This document shows positions 43,171 through 51,908 of a stretch of DNA of 64,000 bases, in pieces. The DNA lies in assembly GCA_017445025.1 (NCBI GenBank), contig JAFSVJ010000106.1, positions 1 to 64,000 of the forward strand, given 5' to 3'. This DNA comes from Abditibacteriota bacterium. GTDB taxonomy: Bacteria > Armatimonadota > UBA5829. The stretch's first letter is position 1, and each line of letters opens with the position of its first letter. Both the position numbers and the translations under genes were made by a program. The notes below the pieces were generated by a model. It saw only the letters and a list, made by a program, of their open reading frames with translations. It did not search any database and had not been told where the DNA came from.

Positions 43171-44208
43171 TTAAAGATTTTCATATTCATTTAAGTGGTT
43201 AGCTCTCAGTTGCCCACAGGCGGAGTTTTCGTTTTGTCCTTTCTTTTGTCTTAGGGTCCACTCTACTTTATTTTTCTCAAGAATGCCTGTAAAGATTTTA
43301 ATTTCTTTTTCTGAGGGGGCATTATGGTTGTAATTATCTGTCTTGTTGCAAGGTATCAGATTTATATGAGCTTTGTATTTTTTGGCAAGTTTTGAAAGTT
43401 CTTTTGCGTGATATTCGTCTGAGTTAATGTCTTTAATTAAGATATATTCCCAAGTTATTCTTCTTTTGGTCTTTTTGAAATAGTCATCACAAGCTAAAAA
43501 TAATTTTTGAATAGGGTTCCTCCCCGCTGTGGGAATAAGTTTTTCTCTTTCTTCTTGAAAAGGGCTGTGAAGAGAGAGAGCTAAGGTAATATCTAATTTA
43601 TAATCAGCCAGTTTATATATTTGAGAAGTGATACCGGATGTTGAAACAGTAATTCGTCTTTCTGATATTTTAAAATTTTCATTAATGAGTTTAAGGGAAG
43701 AGACTACATTATCAAGATTTAAAAGTGGTTCTCCTATACCCATGTATACTATGTGAGTGAGTTTTTCCTTAATGTCGCCTTGAACAGCCAAAAGTTGTCC
43801 TATGATTTCCCAAACATTATGATTTCTGACAAAGCCATGGGCACCGGAGGCGCAAAACACGCAACCTACGGGACAACCAATTTGTGTAGAAATACAAAGT
43901 GAGTTTCTTTTTTGATATGGAAGATATACACATTCGATTAGGTTGTTATCTTGTAGTCTTAAGAGATATTTGCAAGTCCCGTCCGGGGATGTGGATTTTT
44001 CAACTATTTTCGGTATATCTGAGTCTATATTTTGGTTTAAAAATAGTTTTAAATCTTTTGGGATGTTGTTAATGTGATCAAAAGATGGTGCGAAATGGTT
44101 ATATATACCCTCAAAAACTTGCTTTCCACGGTATTTTGGTATATTATTTTCTTGAAAGATGTTTTCTAAATCTTTTATTTTTAATTTTGAAAAATGTATT
44201 TTAGCCAT
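43171..44208 (-). CDS. rlmN: 23S rRNA / tRNA adenine-C2 methyltransferase RlmN
   Basis: RlmN methylates C2 of A2503 in 23S rRNA and A37 in some tRNAs. The radical SAM motif is CPVGCVFCASG (residues about 112-122), the SAM motif GIGEPLLN follows, and the methyl-carrying Cys lies in NSACGQLRAN near the C-terminus. The N-terminal helical domain has YRGKQVFEGIYNH. The length of 345 is standard. It starts eight bases after the greA terminator hairpin. Confidence 0.96.
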   Translation of the reverse strand: MAKIHFSKLKIKDLENIFQENNIPKYRGKQVFEGIYNHFAPSFDHINNIPKDLKLFLNQNIDSDIPKIVEKSTSPDGTCKYLLRLQDNNLIECVYLPYQKRNSLCISTQIGCPVGCVFCASGAHGFVRNHNVWEIIGQLLAVQGDIKEKLTHIVYMGIGEPLLNLDNVVSSLKLINENFKISERRITVSTSGITSQIYKLADYKLDITLALSLHSPFQEEREKLIPTAGRNPIQKLFLACDDYFKKTKRRITWEYILIKDINSDEYHAKELSKLAKKYKAHINLIPCNKTDNYNHNAPSEKEIKIFTGILEKNKVEWTLRQKKGQNENSACGQLRANHLNEYENL

Positions 44209-44217
44209 GGTTATAAA

Positions 44218-44245
44218 GAAAAAAAACAGCCCTAAGGCTGTTTTA
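44218..44245 (-). terminator. Terminator after greA
   Basis: AAACAGCC and GGCTGTTT form a stem around CTAA, ending in an A/T-rich tract; on the minus strand the T-tract follows the stem. Confidence 0.8.
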
Positions 44246-44707
44246 TGAAACCTTGTTGATTTTACAAGACATTATTCCGGAAGGAGCTTCATATTCCACT
44301 GTATCTCCGGCTTTTTTTTCCAATAAAGATTTTCCTAAGGGTGAACTTATGGATATTTTTCCTTCCATAGGGTCTGATTCTGCCTGACCTACAATGGTAA
44401 TTTCTTGTCTAATATCTATGTCTAAATATTCTATTTCTACCTTGCTTCCAAGACCGATTTTCCCGTCCTTAGAGCCCTTGATTATGGTTGCGTTCTCAAG
44501 AATAAATTTTAACTCTCTCAGTTTGCCTTCAATTTCACCTTGTTCACGTTTTGCGTCTTGGTAGTCAAAATTTTCTGATAAATCACCTAATTCTCTTGCT
44601 TCTTTTATTCGTTGAATTACAGCAGGTCTGCGAGTAGAAAATATATAATCATATTCAGCTTTAATTTCATCATATCCGGATTGAGTAATAACCAATTCTT
44701 CTGCCAT
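44243..44707 (-). CDS. greA: Transcription elongation factor GreA
   Basis: GreA rescues backtracked RNA polymerase by stimulating transcript cleavage. The N-terminal coiled coil runs from residues about 10-75 with the acidic tip (ELGDLSENFDYQDAKREQ), which carries the key D/E pair. The C-terminal FKBP-like domain includes SPLGKSLLEKKAGDTVEYEAP. The length of 154 is normal. A promoter lies just upstream, and a terminator follows. Confidence 0.96.
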   Translation of the reverse strand: MAEELVITQSGYDEIKAEYDYIFSTRRPAVIQRIKEARELGDLSENFDYQDAKREQGEIEGKLRELKFILENATIIKGSKDGKIGLGSKVEIEYLDIDIRQEITIVGQAESDPMEGKISISSPLGKSLLEKKAGDTVEYEAPSGIMSCKINKVS

Positions 44708-44769
44708 ATATCACTCCTTTTAGTCTTATATATTAGTAAAGTTTATTAAAAAAAATTTTTAACATATAC

Positions 44770-44799
44770 ATTATACCACAAACATATATTTTTTTGCAA
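44770..44799 (-). promoter_or_regulatory. Promoter for greA
   Basis: TTGCAA (44794-44799), an 18-bp spacer and TATAAT (44770-44775) preceded by TGTGG on the minus strand. Confidence 0.7.
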
Positions 44800-44849
44800 A
44801 TCAATAACATACATATTATAGTACTTAAATATTTAAAAAAAAGTTTCAT

Positions 44850-44876
44850 AAAAAAAGACCTCTTTCGAGGCCTTAT
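44850..44876 (-). terminator. Terminator after the CBM9-like gene
   Basis: AAGGCCTC and GAGGTCTT pair around GAAA on the minus strand, followed by a T6 tract, 13 bp after the stop codon of the CBM9-like gene. Confidence 0.85.
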
Positions 44877-44888
44877 AAAATAAAGTTT

Positions 44889-45632
44889 TTACTTAAATAT
44901 AAGTGGACAATAGTTAACAAGTTCGTGGAACCATACAGCATCTGTGTGGCAAACGGAACATAGTTCTATTCCGTTAATGTCGGCGGGAAGATATATTGAG
45001 TAATCGTATTTGGCAAAGTTGCACATCCATTTATCACCTGCTTTTGGTGCCATTCCTTTTAATACATCAATAGTTGAAAATGGGAGTTTTACTTCAAGCG
45101 TCCAATATCCGTCTATATCGTCACAATTGTTTATGGTTCCTTTAATATAAATAGCATAATCAAAGGTAGGATCCCACATCTTGCTCCAATGGGTATCATT
45201 TCCACCACCGCCTACATGGTTTTTAGCTGTATAAGCTGTTCCTAATGCATTAATTTCTGCGTTGTAATACCAAGGACAATTTACTCCCGGTCTTAAAAAG
45301 AATTCCAATACATCGTCTTGGCAAGTTGATCCGTCAGGTTTTGTTTCAGATGCCTTTACATCTTTATCTTTTGTTTTCATAAATATGTAAAGATTTTGAT
45401 TGTCATACATAGTGCGAACTTCTGCCGGGCTTAGAGGTTTGTTTGTAGTTGAAACTACATACATACTATAAACATTAGATGCTTCCCAAGCCTCATCCAT
45501 TTGACCGTCAATCTGAATTGTTGCGTTGGTCTTAACGCATTCAATTGTTTGTTGTGAGAAAACTTTAGCTTTTGCCATAGCCATAGTTGTTAAGGTGGTT
45601 AAAATTATAACCGCTAAAAAAAGTTTTTTCAT
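44889..45632 (-). CDS. Secreted CBM9/DOMON-like carbohydrate-binding protein
   Basis: A clear signal peptide (LFLAVIILTTLTTMAMAKA) leads to a single beta-sandwich domain starting IECVKTNATIQIDGQMDEAW and continuing YDNQNLYIFMKTKD, DDVLEFFLRP and GYWTLEVKLPF. This is the pattern of CBM9-like or DOMON sugar/heme-binding domains. The aromatic residues fit glycan binding. A well-placed promoter and its own terminator indicate single-gene transcription. Ligand unknown. Confidence 0.85.
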   Translation of the reverse strand: MKKLFLAVIILTTLTTMAMAKAKVFSQQTIECVKTNATIQIDGQMDEAWEASNVYSMYVVSTTNKPLSPAEVRTMYDNQNLYIFMKTKDKDVKASETKPDGSTCQDDVLEFFLRPGVNCPWYYNAEINALGTAYTAKNHVGGGGNDTHWSKMWDPTFDYAIYIKGTINNCDDIDGYWTLEVKLPFSTIDVLKGMAPKAGDKWMCNFAKYDYSIYLPADINGIELCSVCHTDAVWFHELVNYCPLIFK

Positions 45633-45658
45633 AAATTTCTCCTTATTTCTTTATTTAT

Positions 45659-45688
45659 ATTATATCACAAAATAAAATATAAATACAA
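45659..45688 (-). promoter_or_regulatory. Promoter for the CBM9-like gene
   Basis: TTGTAT (45683-45688), an 18-bp spacer and TATAAT (45659-45664) with TGTGA before it, on the minus strand. The ATG has an AAGGAG site. Confidence 0.7.
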
Positions 45689-45737
45689 ATTAATATTTTG
45701 ATGAGTAATATTAACTATTTTATATATTATTTTAGCT

Positions 45738-45812
45738 TGGTTGTTGGCTAAAATTATTAGGCTTCTATCTCGCAAAGCGAGGAAATGCAAAAGGGGAGAT
45801 AGGCGTCCCCTT
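45738..45812. repeat. Repeat fragment, inverted relative to copies A and C
   Basis: CTATCTCGCAAAGCGAGG and AAATGCAAAAGGGGAGATAG match the left core of the 51660 repeat in the opposite orientation. TTGGTTGTTGGCTAAAATTA matches, inverted, the segment near 50990-51015. Confidence 0.7.
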
Positions 45813-45814
45813 TA

Positions 45815-48769
45815 TCATTTAATAAGAACTGTTGTATTGGAGTATGCCTTTACATGAACGCTTAATATTCCATCTTTAATTGATGCGGTATTATCTTTTA
45901 TAGGCCTTTCTAATGTGTCAACCTCATAGGCTTCTTTGGCGTCTAAAATACCTTTAACATTAATTTTTGCTGTGGTATCTTTATGTGCCAACTCATAAAG
46001 ACGGATAACCACTCCTTCACCGCTTTCTGCTGCCTTAATTGCGGATATATTAATATTATCCGTTTCAATTTCAACAAAACTGTCCGTTAGGGGAAGTGTG
46101 CCTTTGTTGTTAGGAACGGATGCTGTTATAAGAGGATTGTTAAGATTTTCACCAAATCTAACAGCATCACACACATCAAAATCACCTTTATGGAATTTGA
46201 CACTATATTCAATTTCGTGGTCACCAAGTTCCGGATATGGATCCGGGTTATATGATGATCTTAAAAGTGTAAGAGTAATAGTATCGTCATTGCAGGAATG
46301 TCCATATTTACTTTTATTGGAAAGTGTTATTCCGTTAAATCCGGAACCGGTTTGGCCGGATAAGTCAAACCATTTAAGAGCGGGAACTTCCTGATTGGAC
46401 TGTTCTATTTCACTGTATCCGAAAGGTGTTTCATACCTTGCTTGTCCATCATTTATATTGGCATAGAAATAGGCTCTTAATGTGGGAATACCTTTTTCTT
46501 CACTGCCCAGTTCCATCCATCTTGTGACAACTTTAAAGTCAACTTGTCGAGAGCCACGACATAGAGATGTGTCTAAGGCTATTTCAGAATTTTCTATTTT
46601 GAATTTGGTTCTGATAGTTACCTTGTTAGGGCCATTATAAAGAATTTCGGAGGACCCTTCGTCTAAGGCTTGTCTGTATTTTTTGTTTGATACACACCAA
46701 GCGGGCATTATGTTTGATTGTTCGATTTGATATTCTATTTCACCTATGGCTTCACCGTCTCTAACATAATCAAATCCCGTTTCTTTGTCTATGACACTGA
46801 TAAGAGAACCTGTAGATGAATCCACAATAACATCCAAGTATTCATTTTCTATATTATAAGAATTTGATGTGTCTATCTCAAAGAAAGTTGAAGAATAGTT
46901 GTTAATTCTGACAAAGCTATCCTTATCTTGTGATACATTGTTAAGTGGTCTGTCTGAATGGATATTACCGGAAACTTTGAATACTTCTTCTTCTGTGTCT
47001 ACATCTATGGCAAAAGTTTTATAACCCAGGGCCGGAATATCTTTAGCTTCAATTACAAGTGCTTGGTATTCGTGTCCCCAATATGCACCTTTATCGATAA
47101 CTTGAGCTTTTGTTTTGTTTCCTTGTTCGTCTATAACAATTAAATTATCTCCGGCCTTTTTGTTCCATATTTTAACGGTTATCATTTCGCTTCTTGGCCA
47201 AGGTTTTGGGTTATAAACACAAATAAGTTCTGCGTCTTTACCTCCTTGAGCTGACTGAGTGGGTCCGAAAGTATCATAAGCCAAAGTGTTGGTATGAACA
47301 CTGCTTCCAACCATAAATTTAGATTGAATATATTTTTTATCTCCTACACCGGCACCAATACTGTCACCAATATTTCTTGCCAAAGTTAAGTCAAAAAGTT
47401 TGGTGGTGTCGATATTTTCAACCAGGGATTTAAGAGCTCTTGTTTTTATTGTGGAAGTTGCTGCAAGAATCTCTTGGAATGTTCCTTGAGCATAGTTGTA
47501 GGTAGCTCTGACACCGGAACCCGGGAAAATGTCGTGGAAGTGATTAAACAGACATTTTTGCCAAGCACACTCTATTGTGTCATAAGGATAAGGAGTTCCC
47601 TTGATGTTCTTATCAACAAGTGCCATGGTTTCTGCGGCAGGAATTTCCAATTCACTTATTCTGTTGGCAAATTTAATATTGGATTGTGATGTGTAACAAC
47701 CCTCAAAAATATAGTTTATATCACCCATGTGGGTAGGAATATCAGCATCCTTTACTTGTGCTTCAACTTTATCAAAATATTCATTTGTGGTGCTGAAAAT
47801 AACATTTGGGAAAATAGGGAATGATTGGAAGGTTTTGGCTTGCTCAATATGAATTCTTGTTGGGCCACCACCATGGTCTCCCCAACCATAGAGATACATG
47901 AAATCTTTGATTTTGCCGCCGCATTCTTTAACAAAGTTGTTAAAGCATTGGTATAGATTTTCGTTAATGTTTCCGTTGTATCCCCAAACAGGGTCCGTTT
48001 CTCTGAAACAGAGGACTGATCCTCCATCGGGAGATACCCAGTTAAATAGGATAGGACCTTTATGAGGTCTCATTCTGTAATATCTTGTTATTCCTGCTTT
48101 GTTTAGAATGGAAGGAATTTGTTCTGCATGGCCAAAAGTATCCGGAGACCAATCAATTTTAATATCGTCCGGGTTTAAGCCCAATTCTTCTTTAATATAT
48201 TTCTTTGAATACAGATTATGTCTGAAAAGAGATTCTCCGGAAAGACAGTTTTTTTCTCCTTCTACCCAGCTTGTAGCTGTTATTTCCCAACGTCCTTCAT
48301 TGATTCTTTTTTTGATTTTTTCAAAGATTTCGGGACAATAATCTTCCATAGCTTTGTATAAGGAAATTTGGCTTTGAGAGAATTTTACTTCCGGATATTC
48401 GTCCATTATTTTATCTATGGTGTAGAAAGTATCGTGGGCAGCGTTTACGGTCTCCGGCCAAGACCACATCCAGTTCATATCAATGTGAGCATGTCCTACA
48501 CAGTGAACAGTATATTTCTTGGCTTCTAATCCAACAGGAGCAAGTATTTTTTCTGTTTCTGTGATTATTTCGTCTGCATTTGTGTAATTTATTTCTTTTG
48601 ATTTTATAAGAGCCTTTTCGACAATATCCAAAAAGTCCTGTCTGTTTAAGGCTTTTGCAAAACCTGTGGCAAATGCCAATTCGCTTTCAATACGATAAAC
48701 TTTTTCTTCTGCTTGAGCCTTAATGTTTTTAATGGCTTCATCGGATAAAAACTTTTCTTTGTTAATCAT
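45815..48769 (-). CDS. GH38 alpha-mannosidase
   Basis: A 984-residue glycoside hydrolase family 38 protein. The N-terminal helical region is followed by the metal-binding CVGHAHIDMNWMWSW (zinc His/Asp) at about residue 85. The nucleophile Asp is in IDWSPDTFGHAEQIPSIL (about 195-212), GWGDHGGGPT is the active-site loop, and NHFHDIFPGSG holds another zinc His. C-terminal beta domains follow. There is no signal peptide, so it probably acts on imported mannose oligosaccharides or glycans in the cytoplasm. Its ATG overlaps the kinase stop by four bases. Confidence 0.93.
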   Translation of the reverse strand: MINKEKFLSDEAIKNIKAQAEEKVYRIESELAFATGFAKALNRQDFLDIVEKALIKSKEINYTNADEIITETEKILAPVGLEAKKYTVHCVGHAHIDMNWMWSWPETVNAAHDTFYTIDKIMDEYPEVKFSQSQISLYKAMEDYCPEIFEKIKKRINEGRWEITATSWVEGEKNCLSGESLFRHNLYSKKYIKEELGLNPDDIKIDWSPDTFGHAEQIPSILNKAGITRYYRMRPHKGPILFNWVSPDGGSVLCFRETDPVWGYNGNINENLYQCFNNFVKECGGKIKDFMYLYGWGDHGGGPTRIHIEQAKTFQSFPIFPNVIFSTTNEYFDKVEAQVKDADIPTHMGDINYIFEGCYTSQSNIKFANRISELEIPAAETMALVDKNIKGTPYPYDTIECAWQKCLFNHFHDIFPGSGVRATYNYAQGTFQEILAATSTIKTRALKSLVENIDTTKLFDLTLARNIGDSIGAGVGDKKYIQSKFMVGSSVHTNTLAYDTFGPTQSAQGGKDAELICVYNPKPWPRSEMITVKIWNKKAGDNLIVIDEQGNKTKAQVIDKGAYWGHEYQALVIEAKDIPALGYKTFAIDVDTEEEVFKVSGNIHSDRPLNNVSQDKDSFVRINNYSSTFFEIDTSNSYNIENEYLDVIVDSSTGSLISVIDKETGFDYVRDGEAIGEIEYQIEQSNIMPAWCVSNKKYRQALDEGSSEILYNGPNKVTIRTKFKIENSEIALDTSLCRGSRQVDFKVVTRWMELGSEEKGIPTLRAYFYANINDGQARYETPFGYSEIEQSNQEVPALKWFDLSGQTGSGFNGITLSNKSKYGHSCNDDTITLTLLRSSYNPDPYPELGDHEIEYSVKFHKGDFDVCDAVRFGENLNNPLITASVPNNKGTLPLTDSFVEIETDNINISAIKAAESGEGVVIRLYELAHKDTTAKINVKGILDAKEAYEVDTLERPIKDNTASIKDGILSVHVKAYSNTTVLIK

Positions 48770-49488
48770 TTTTTGTTATCCTTTAAATTATTTTTTTTAA
48801 ATCTAAGAGTTATTTTTGTTCCTTTGTTTATTTCGCTTTCAATGGTAAGTTCTATATTTGCTTTTTGGGAGATTTGACTGACCAAATATAATCCTATTCC
48901 TGACCCCGGGAATTCTTTGTTAGCTCTGTAATAGAGTTCAGTAATATGAATTAGTTTATCATTATCTATTCCTATACCTGTATCTTCAATAATCCAAAGA
49001 ATTTCATCCTTTAGGACTTTGGCATCTATGGTTACGAGGCCTTCCTTTGTATATTTGGATGCATTTCTTATAAGATTAAAAAGAATTATTTTTAGTATAC
49101 TGGGATCTGTGAAAACGGTTATTTCTTCATCAATTTTATTAGTCCATTTGACTTTAGAATTTTTGCATTCATAAATGTTAATAATGGGATCTGTCACTTC
49201 TTTTAAATTTATTTCGGTAGGACATAGAAATATAGGGATATTGTCTTGTAATTTATTAAAAGTTGAAATATTGTTTAACAAGTATGAAGCATAATCTGCT
49301 TGATCAGATATAATATTGCTAAATTGGGCTATTTCCTCAGGTGAATTGTTATTATCTTTTAAAAGCTCACTGTATCCTCTTATTATAGTGAGAGGGTCTT
49401 TTAATTCGTGTATAAGAATATGTAATATGTTTTCTGTTATCTCTCTCATTTTTTTACTCAATCTTATGATGGGTTGCTTTGTTAGCAA
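48766..49488 (-). CDS. Short soluble histidine kinase without a sensor domain
   Basis: A 240-residue protein with only the dimerisation and catalytic parts of a histidine kinase. It has the H-box HELKDPLTIIRGYSELL (about 26-42), the N-box LFNLIRNASKYTKEG, the D/G-box EDTGIGIDND and the GSGIGLYLVSQIS G2-box. No transmembrane segment, PAS domain or response regulator is present here. The start is uncertain: TTG 49488 or ATG near 49450, neither with a good ribosome site. It lies in a run with the barrel protein upstream and overlaps the mannosidase start, an unusual coupling. Confidence 0.85.
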   Translation of the reverse strand: MLTKQPIIRLSKKMREITENILHILIHELKDPLTIIRGYSELLKDNNNSPEEIAQFSNIISDQADYASYLLNNISTFNKLQDNIPIFLCPTEINLKEVTDPIINIYECKNSKVKWTNKIDEEITVFTDPSILKIILFNLIRNASKYTKEGLVTIDAKVLKDEILWIIEDTGIGIDNDKLIHITELYYRANKEFPGSGIGLYLVSQISQKANIELTIESEINKGTKITLRFKKNNLKDNKK

Positions 49489-49519
49489 TCTTATTGTTAG
49501 ATGTTTACTTCAATTTATT

Positions 49520-50623
49520 TTACTCAATAATTAATTCAATATTTGTTCTTGGAACAATAACTTTATTGTTGTTTAAATTTATTTCTACACAATTTGCCAA
49601 ATTTCCCGTTTCAAGCATAATGGGTTTATCAAATATATCAGAAATATATCCATATTGACACAAATAGGGTTCGGACATAATTCTAACTTTTGAACCTATT
49701 TTTAATGTGGCATCTTCGTATTTGTCAGATAAGTTTTTATTATCTTTTGACATTATAATTTCCGGACGAATGACACCGGCTCTTATTTGAGTTGCACCGT
49801 TTATTGAAACATAGGAAGAGTCTATGGATTTTAGCATATTAAAAGTGGTTTCACTCATAGGTATGTTGCCAAAACCTTCAGTGAGAATAATTGTTAGGGG
49901 GACTTTTTCGTCTCCCGTAATGGCTACACCAAGTTCTTTGTTAATGTAATCCCTTAAAACTTTATCTGAGATAGAACCTGTTATGATACCCAAAACACCT
50001 TTTTTTTCACAGTCTTTGAGAATATCTAAATTAAGACCTTTTTCGTAAACAAGGATAGTGTTCTCTGTAATGTTCGGAATGTTATCTATGGTATTGTTTG
50101 TATCGGGATTTACAACTAAAAGTTTTCCGAATTTTTCGCCCCCTATCCCGAAAATTCCTTGAATAAATGTGCCTTTTGTTTCAATTATAGCACCTTCTTC
50201 CGGGATGATTTTTTGGATTTTACCTTTGATATAGGCGTTCAGTTTAATTTCTGTGCTGGCGAGACGAATACCAATGGTTCCTGTTTTTCTGTTTATATAT
50301 TCTAAAACTCCTGTGTATGGGGATTTTACAGAACTTTTAAATAGCCCAAAGAAGGAAGCACTTTTGCCTATAATATCTCCTTGTTTTATATTGTCTCCGA
50401 TTTTTGGTAATAGATATTTATCAATATCTTGGGGGTTGATATTTAATTCTGAGGCAAAACGAAATGTTGCCAAGTGACCTTTGATTTCACCTTGAGCTAT
50501 AATTGTGTCATAATTAACTTCATCACCTAAATTAGAAATAACTTGCCCTTTTATGGGTAATCTTCTTTCTTTTGTTATGATGGTATTTTCTTTAATTATA
50601 AGTCCGGAAGTATACGCTTTCAT
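49520..50623 (-). CDS. Protein of unknown function with lipoyl-like barrel and KOW-like end
   Basis: The N-terminal third (RRLPIKGQVISNLGDEVNYD, then GDNIKQGDIIGKS and SPYTGVLEYIN) looks like a barrel-sandwich (lipoyl-like) fold without a biotinyl Lys motif. The central part has GGEKFGKLLVVNPD and a GVLGIITGSI segment. The C-terminal 60 residues (KIGSKVRIMSEPYLCQYGYI) resemble a KOW/SH3 barrel. I do not recognise a named family; I recall similar unannotated proteins in deep-branching bacteria. There is no signal peptide. It is first in a probable operon with the histidine kinase and mannosidase. Confidence 0.65.
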   Translation of the reverse strand: MKAYTSGLIIKENTIITKERRLPIKGQVISNLGDEVNYDTIIAQGEIKGHLATFRFASELNINPQDIDKYLLPKIGDNIKQGDIIGKSASFFGLFKSSVKSPYTGVLEYINRKTGTIGIRLASTEIKLNAYIKGKIQKIIPEEGAIIETKGTFIQGIFGIGGEKFGKLLVVNPDTNNTIDNIPNITENTILVYEKGLNLDILKDCEKKGVLGIITGSISDKVLRDYINKELGVAITGDEKVPLTIILTEGFGNIPMSETTFNMLKSIDSSYVSINGATQIRAGVIRPEIIMSKDNKNLSDKYEDATLKIGSKVRIMSEPYLCQYGYISDIFDKPIMLETGNLANCVEINLNNNKVIVPRTNIELIIE

Positions 50624-50679
50624 GTTTGTTTATATTTGTTTATTAAATCTCACCGTCTTTTTCATCCCAAAAGTGTCGT

Positions 50680-51015
50680 AAACTCCAATTTTCGGGAATC
50701 CTGAGAATTGAACTGAATTTGCTTTTGCCTTACCCTCCTTAAACTAAAATTAGCAAAACTGCTTCACCCTCTTTGAACTGAATTTGCAACCGCAAATTCC
50801 TTTCAAGGACCCATTCCCCATAAATCAAAGATTTTTCGGGAACCCTTGGGTCACCCACCCACCCGGACCACAAGGCGATAGCCATATCCAAGGGTTCCCA
50901 AAAAGTTGAGCCAATGGCGAAACTTTTAGGGATTTGGATTGTGGTGGGTGGTAAGGAGTAAAATTTGCAAAACTGCGAATTTTATGATAGAAGCCTAACA
51001 TTTTAAGCCAACAAC
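50680..51015. repeat. Mosaic repeat region, copy B
   Basis: No gene is supported in 50624-51097. Pieces of the 22668/51665 repeat occur (AAAAAGTTGAGCCAATGGCG, CCAAGGGTTCCC), with a 23-bp CACCCTCTTTGAACTGAATT block repeated near 51637. A CCCACCCACC / GGTGGGTGG inverted pair is also present. Confidence 0.75.
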
Positions 51016-51097
51016 CCAAGTTTAAGATGGGGGGATATGTATTATTTTAATAATGATAAAAATTCATTTCTTGTGCCCTTATCTTTTCGGAAAGTCC

Positions 51098-51598
51098 CTA
51101 ACATAGAGGATGTGTCATATTAGAGTTTTGTTTTTCAACGCCTCTCATCATCATACACAAGTGTTTTGCTTCAATTACAACTCCAACTCCTAAGGCATCA
51201 ATCTCTTCCATTATGGTTTGAGCTATTTCATTGGTAAGGTTTTCTTGTATTTGAAGTCTACGAGAATACATATCTACAATTCTTGCAATTTTGCTAACTC
51301 CGAGAACTTTACCGCTTTTTGGAATATAACCTACATGACATTTACCGAAAAATGGTAACATATGATGTTCACACATAGAGTAAAGTTCTATATCTTTAAC
51401 TACAATCATATCGTCATGTTCTATGGTAAATCTTGCGTTGTTGATTATATCTTCTTTTTTTTGATTGTATCCTTGAAAAATAAATTCAAATGCTTTGGCA
51501 ACTCTCTCCGGAGTATGAAGGAGCCCTTCTCTCTGTGGGTCTTCACCTATTTCAATGAGTAATTCTTTTATTAAACTTTGTATTTTTTCTGTATTCAT
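51098..51598 (-). CDS. folE: GTP cyclohydrolase I FolE
   Basis: FolE opens GTP to dihydroneopterin triphosphate, the first step of folate/pterin synthesis. The zinc ligands are in [13 protein letters not shown] and [14 protein letters not shown], and [20 protein letters not shown] is the normal N-terminal block. ATG 51598 is chosen; codons upstream are repeat-derived. The protein ends early at TAG 51098-51100 (MTHPLC). After this stop the same frame reads GLSEKIRAQEMNF, similar to the GLF...R.EF ending of other FolE proteins, so about 17 C-terminal residues seem lost to a nonsense change. Catalytic residues are intact. Confidence 0.93.
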   Translation of the reverse strand: MNTEKIQSLIKELLIEIGEDPQREGLLHTPERVAKAFEFIFQGYNQKKEDIINNARFTIEHDDMIVVKDIELYSMCEHHMLPFFGKCHVGYIPKSGKVLGVSKIARIVDMYSRRLQIQENLTNEIAQTIMEEIDALGVGVVIEAKHLCMMMRGVEKQNSNMTHPLC

Positions 51599-51633
51599 TT
51601 TTATAATACCTATTTTCTTAAATAAGAAATACC

Positions 51634-51908
51634 ATTCACCCTCTTTGAACTGAATTTGCTCTGTATCTCCCTTTTGCATTCCCTCGCTTTGCGAGATAAA
51701 GGCTCTGTTGCGGCAATCTCGGGGTCCTCAAAAAGTTGAGCGAATAGCGAAAACAACCCAAGGGCTCCCGAAAAGTTGAAGCATCTGCGAAAACTTTTTG
51801 GGAATGGGTTTTAGGGGTGAAATTTAAGATTTTTGACTAGATCTATGAACCCCAAGGGTTCCACCCCTTGAGGTTTCATGGAGGGGTATAGATAGGACAA
51901 GCCTATAA
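51634..51908. repeat. Interspersed palindromic repeat, copy C
   Basis: This copy matches copy A over about 240 bp, from CTCCCTTTTGCATTCCCTCG to GGACAAGCCTATA. It contains GGGTTCCACCCCTTGAGG-type stems. It sits between folE and the SDR gene and touches the last codons of the SDR gene. Confidence 0.85.

Noticed and set aside
49520-50623. Biotin carboxyl carrier or RnfC-like subunit
   Set aside because: No biotinyl/lipoyl Lys motif, cysteine cluster or nucleotide motif is present.
51098-51100. TAG read as a sense codon (recoded stop)
   Set aside because: TAG is also an ordinary stop in this window, for example at the end of pyrR, so a local mutation is simpler.
22569-51908. CRISPR array made from the repeats
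   Set aside because: The copies are few, long, dispersed and without regular spacers.
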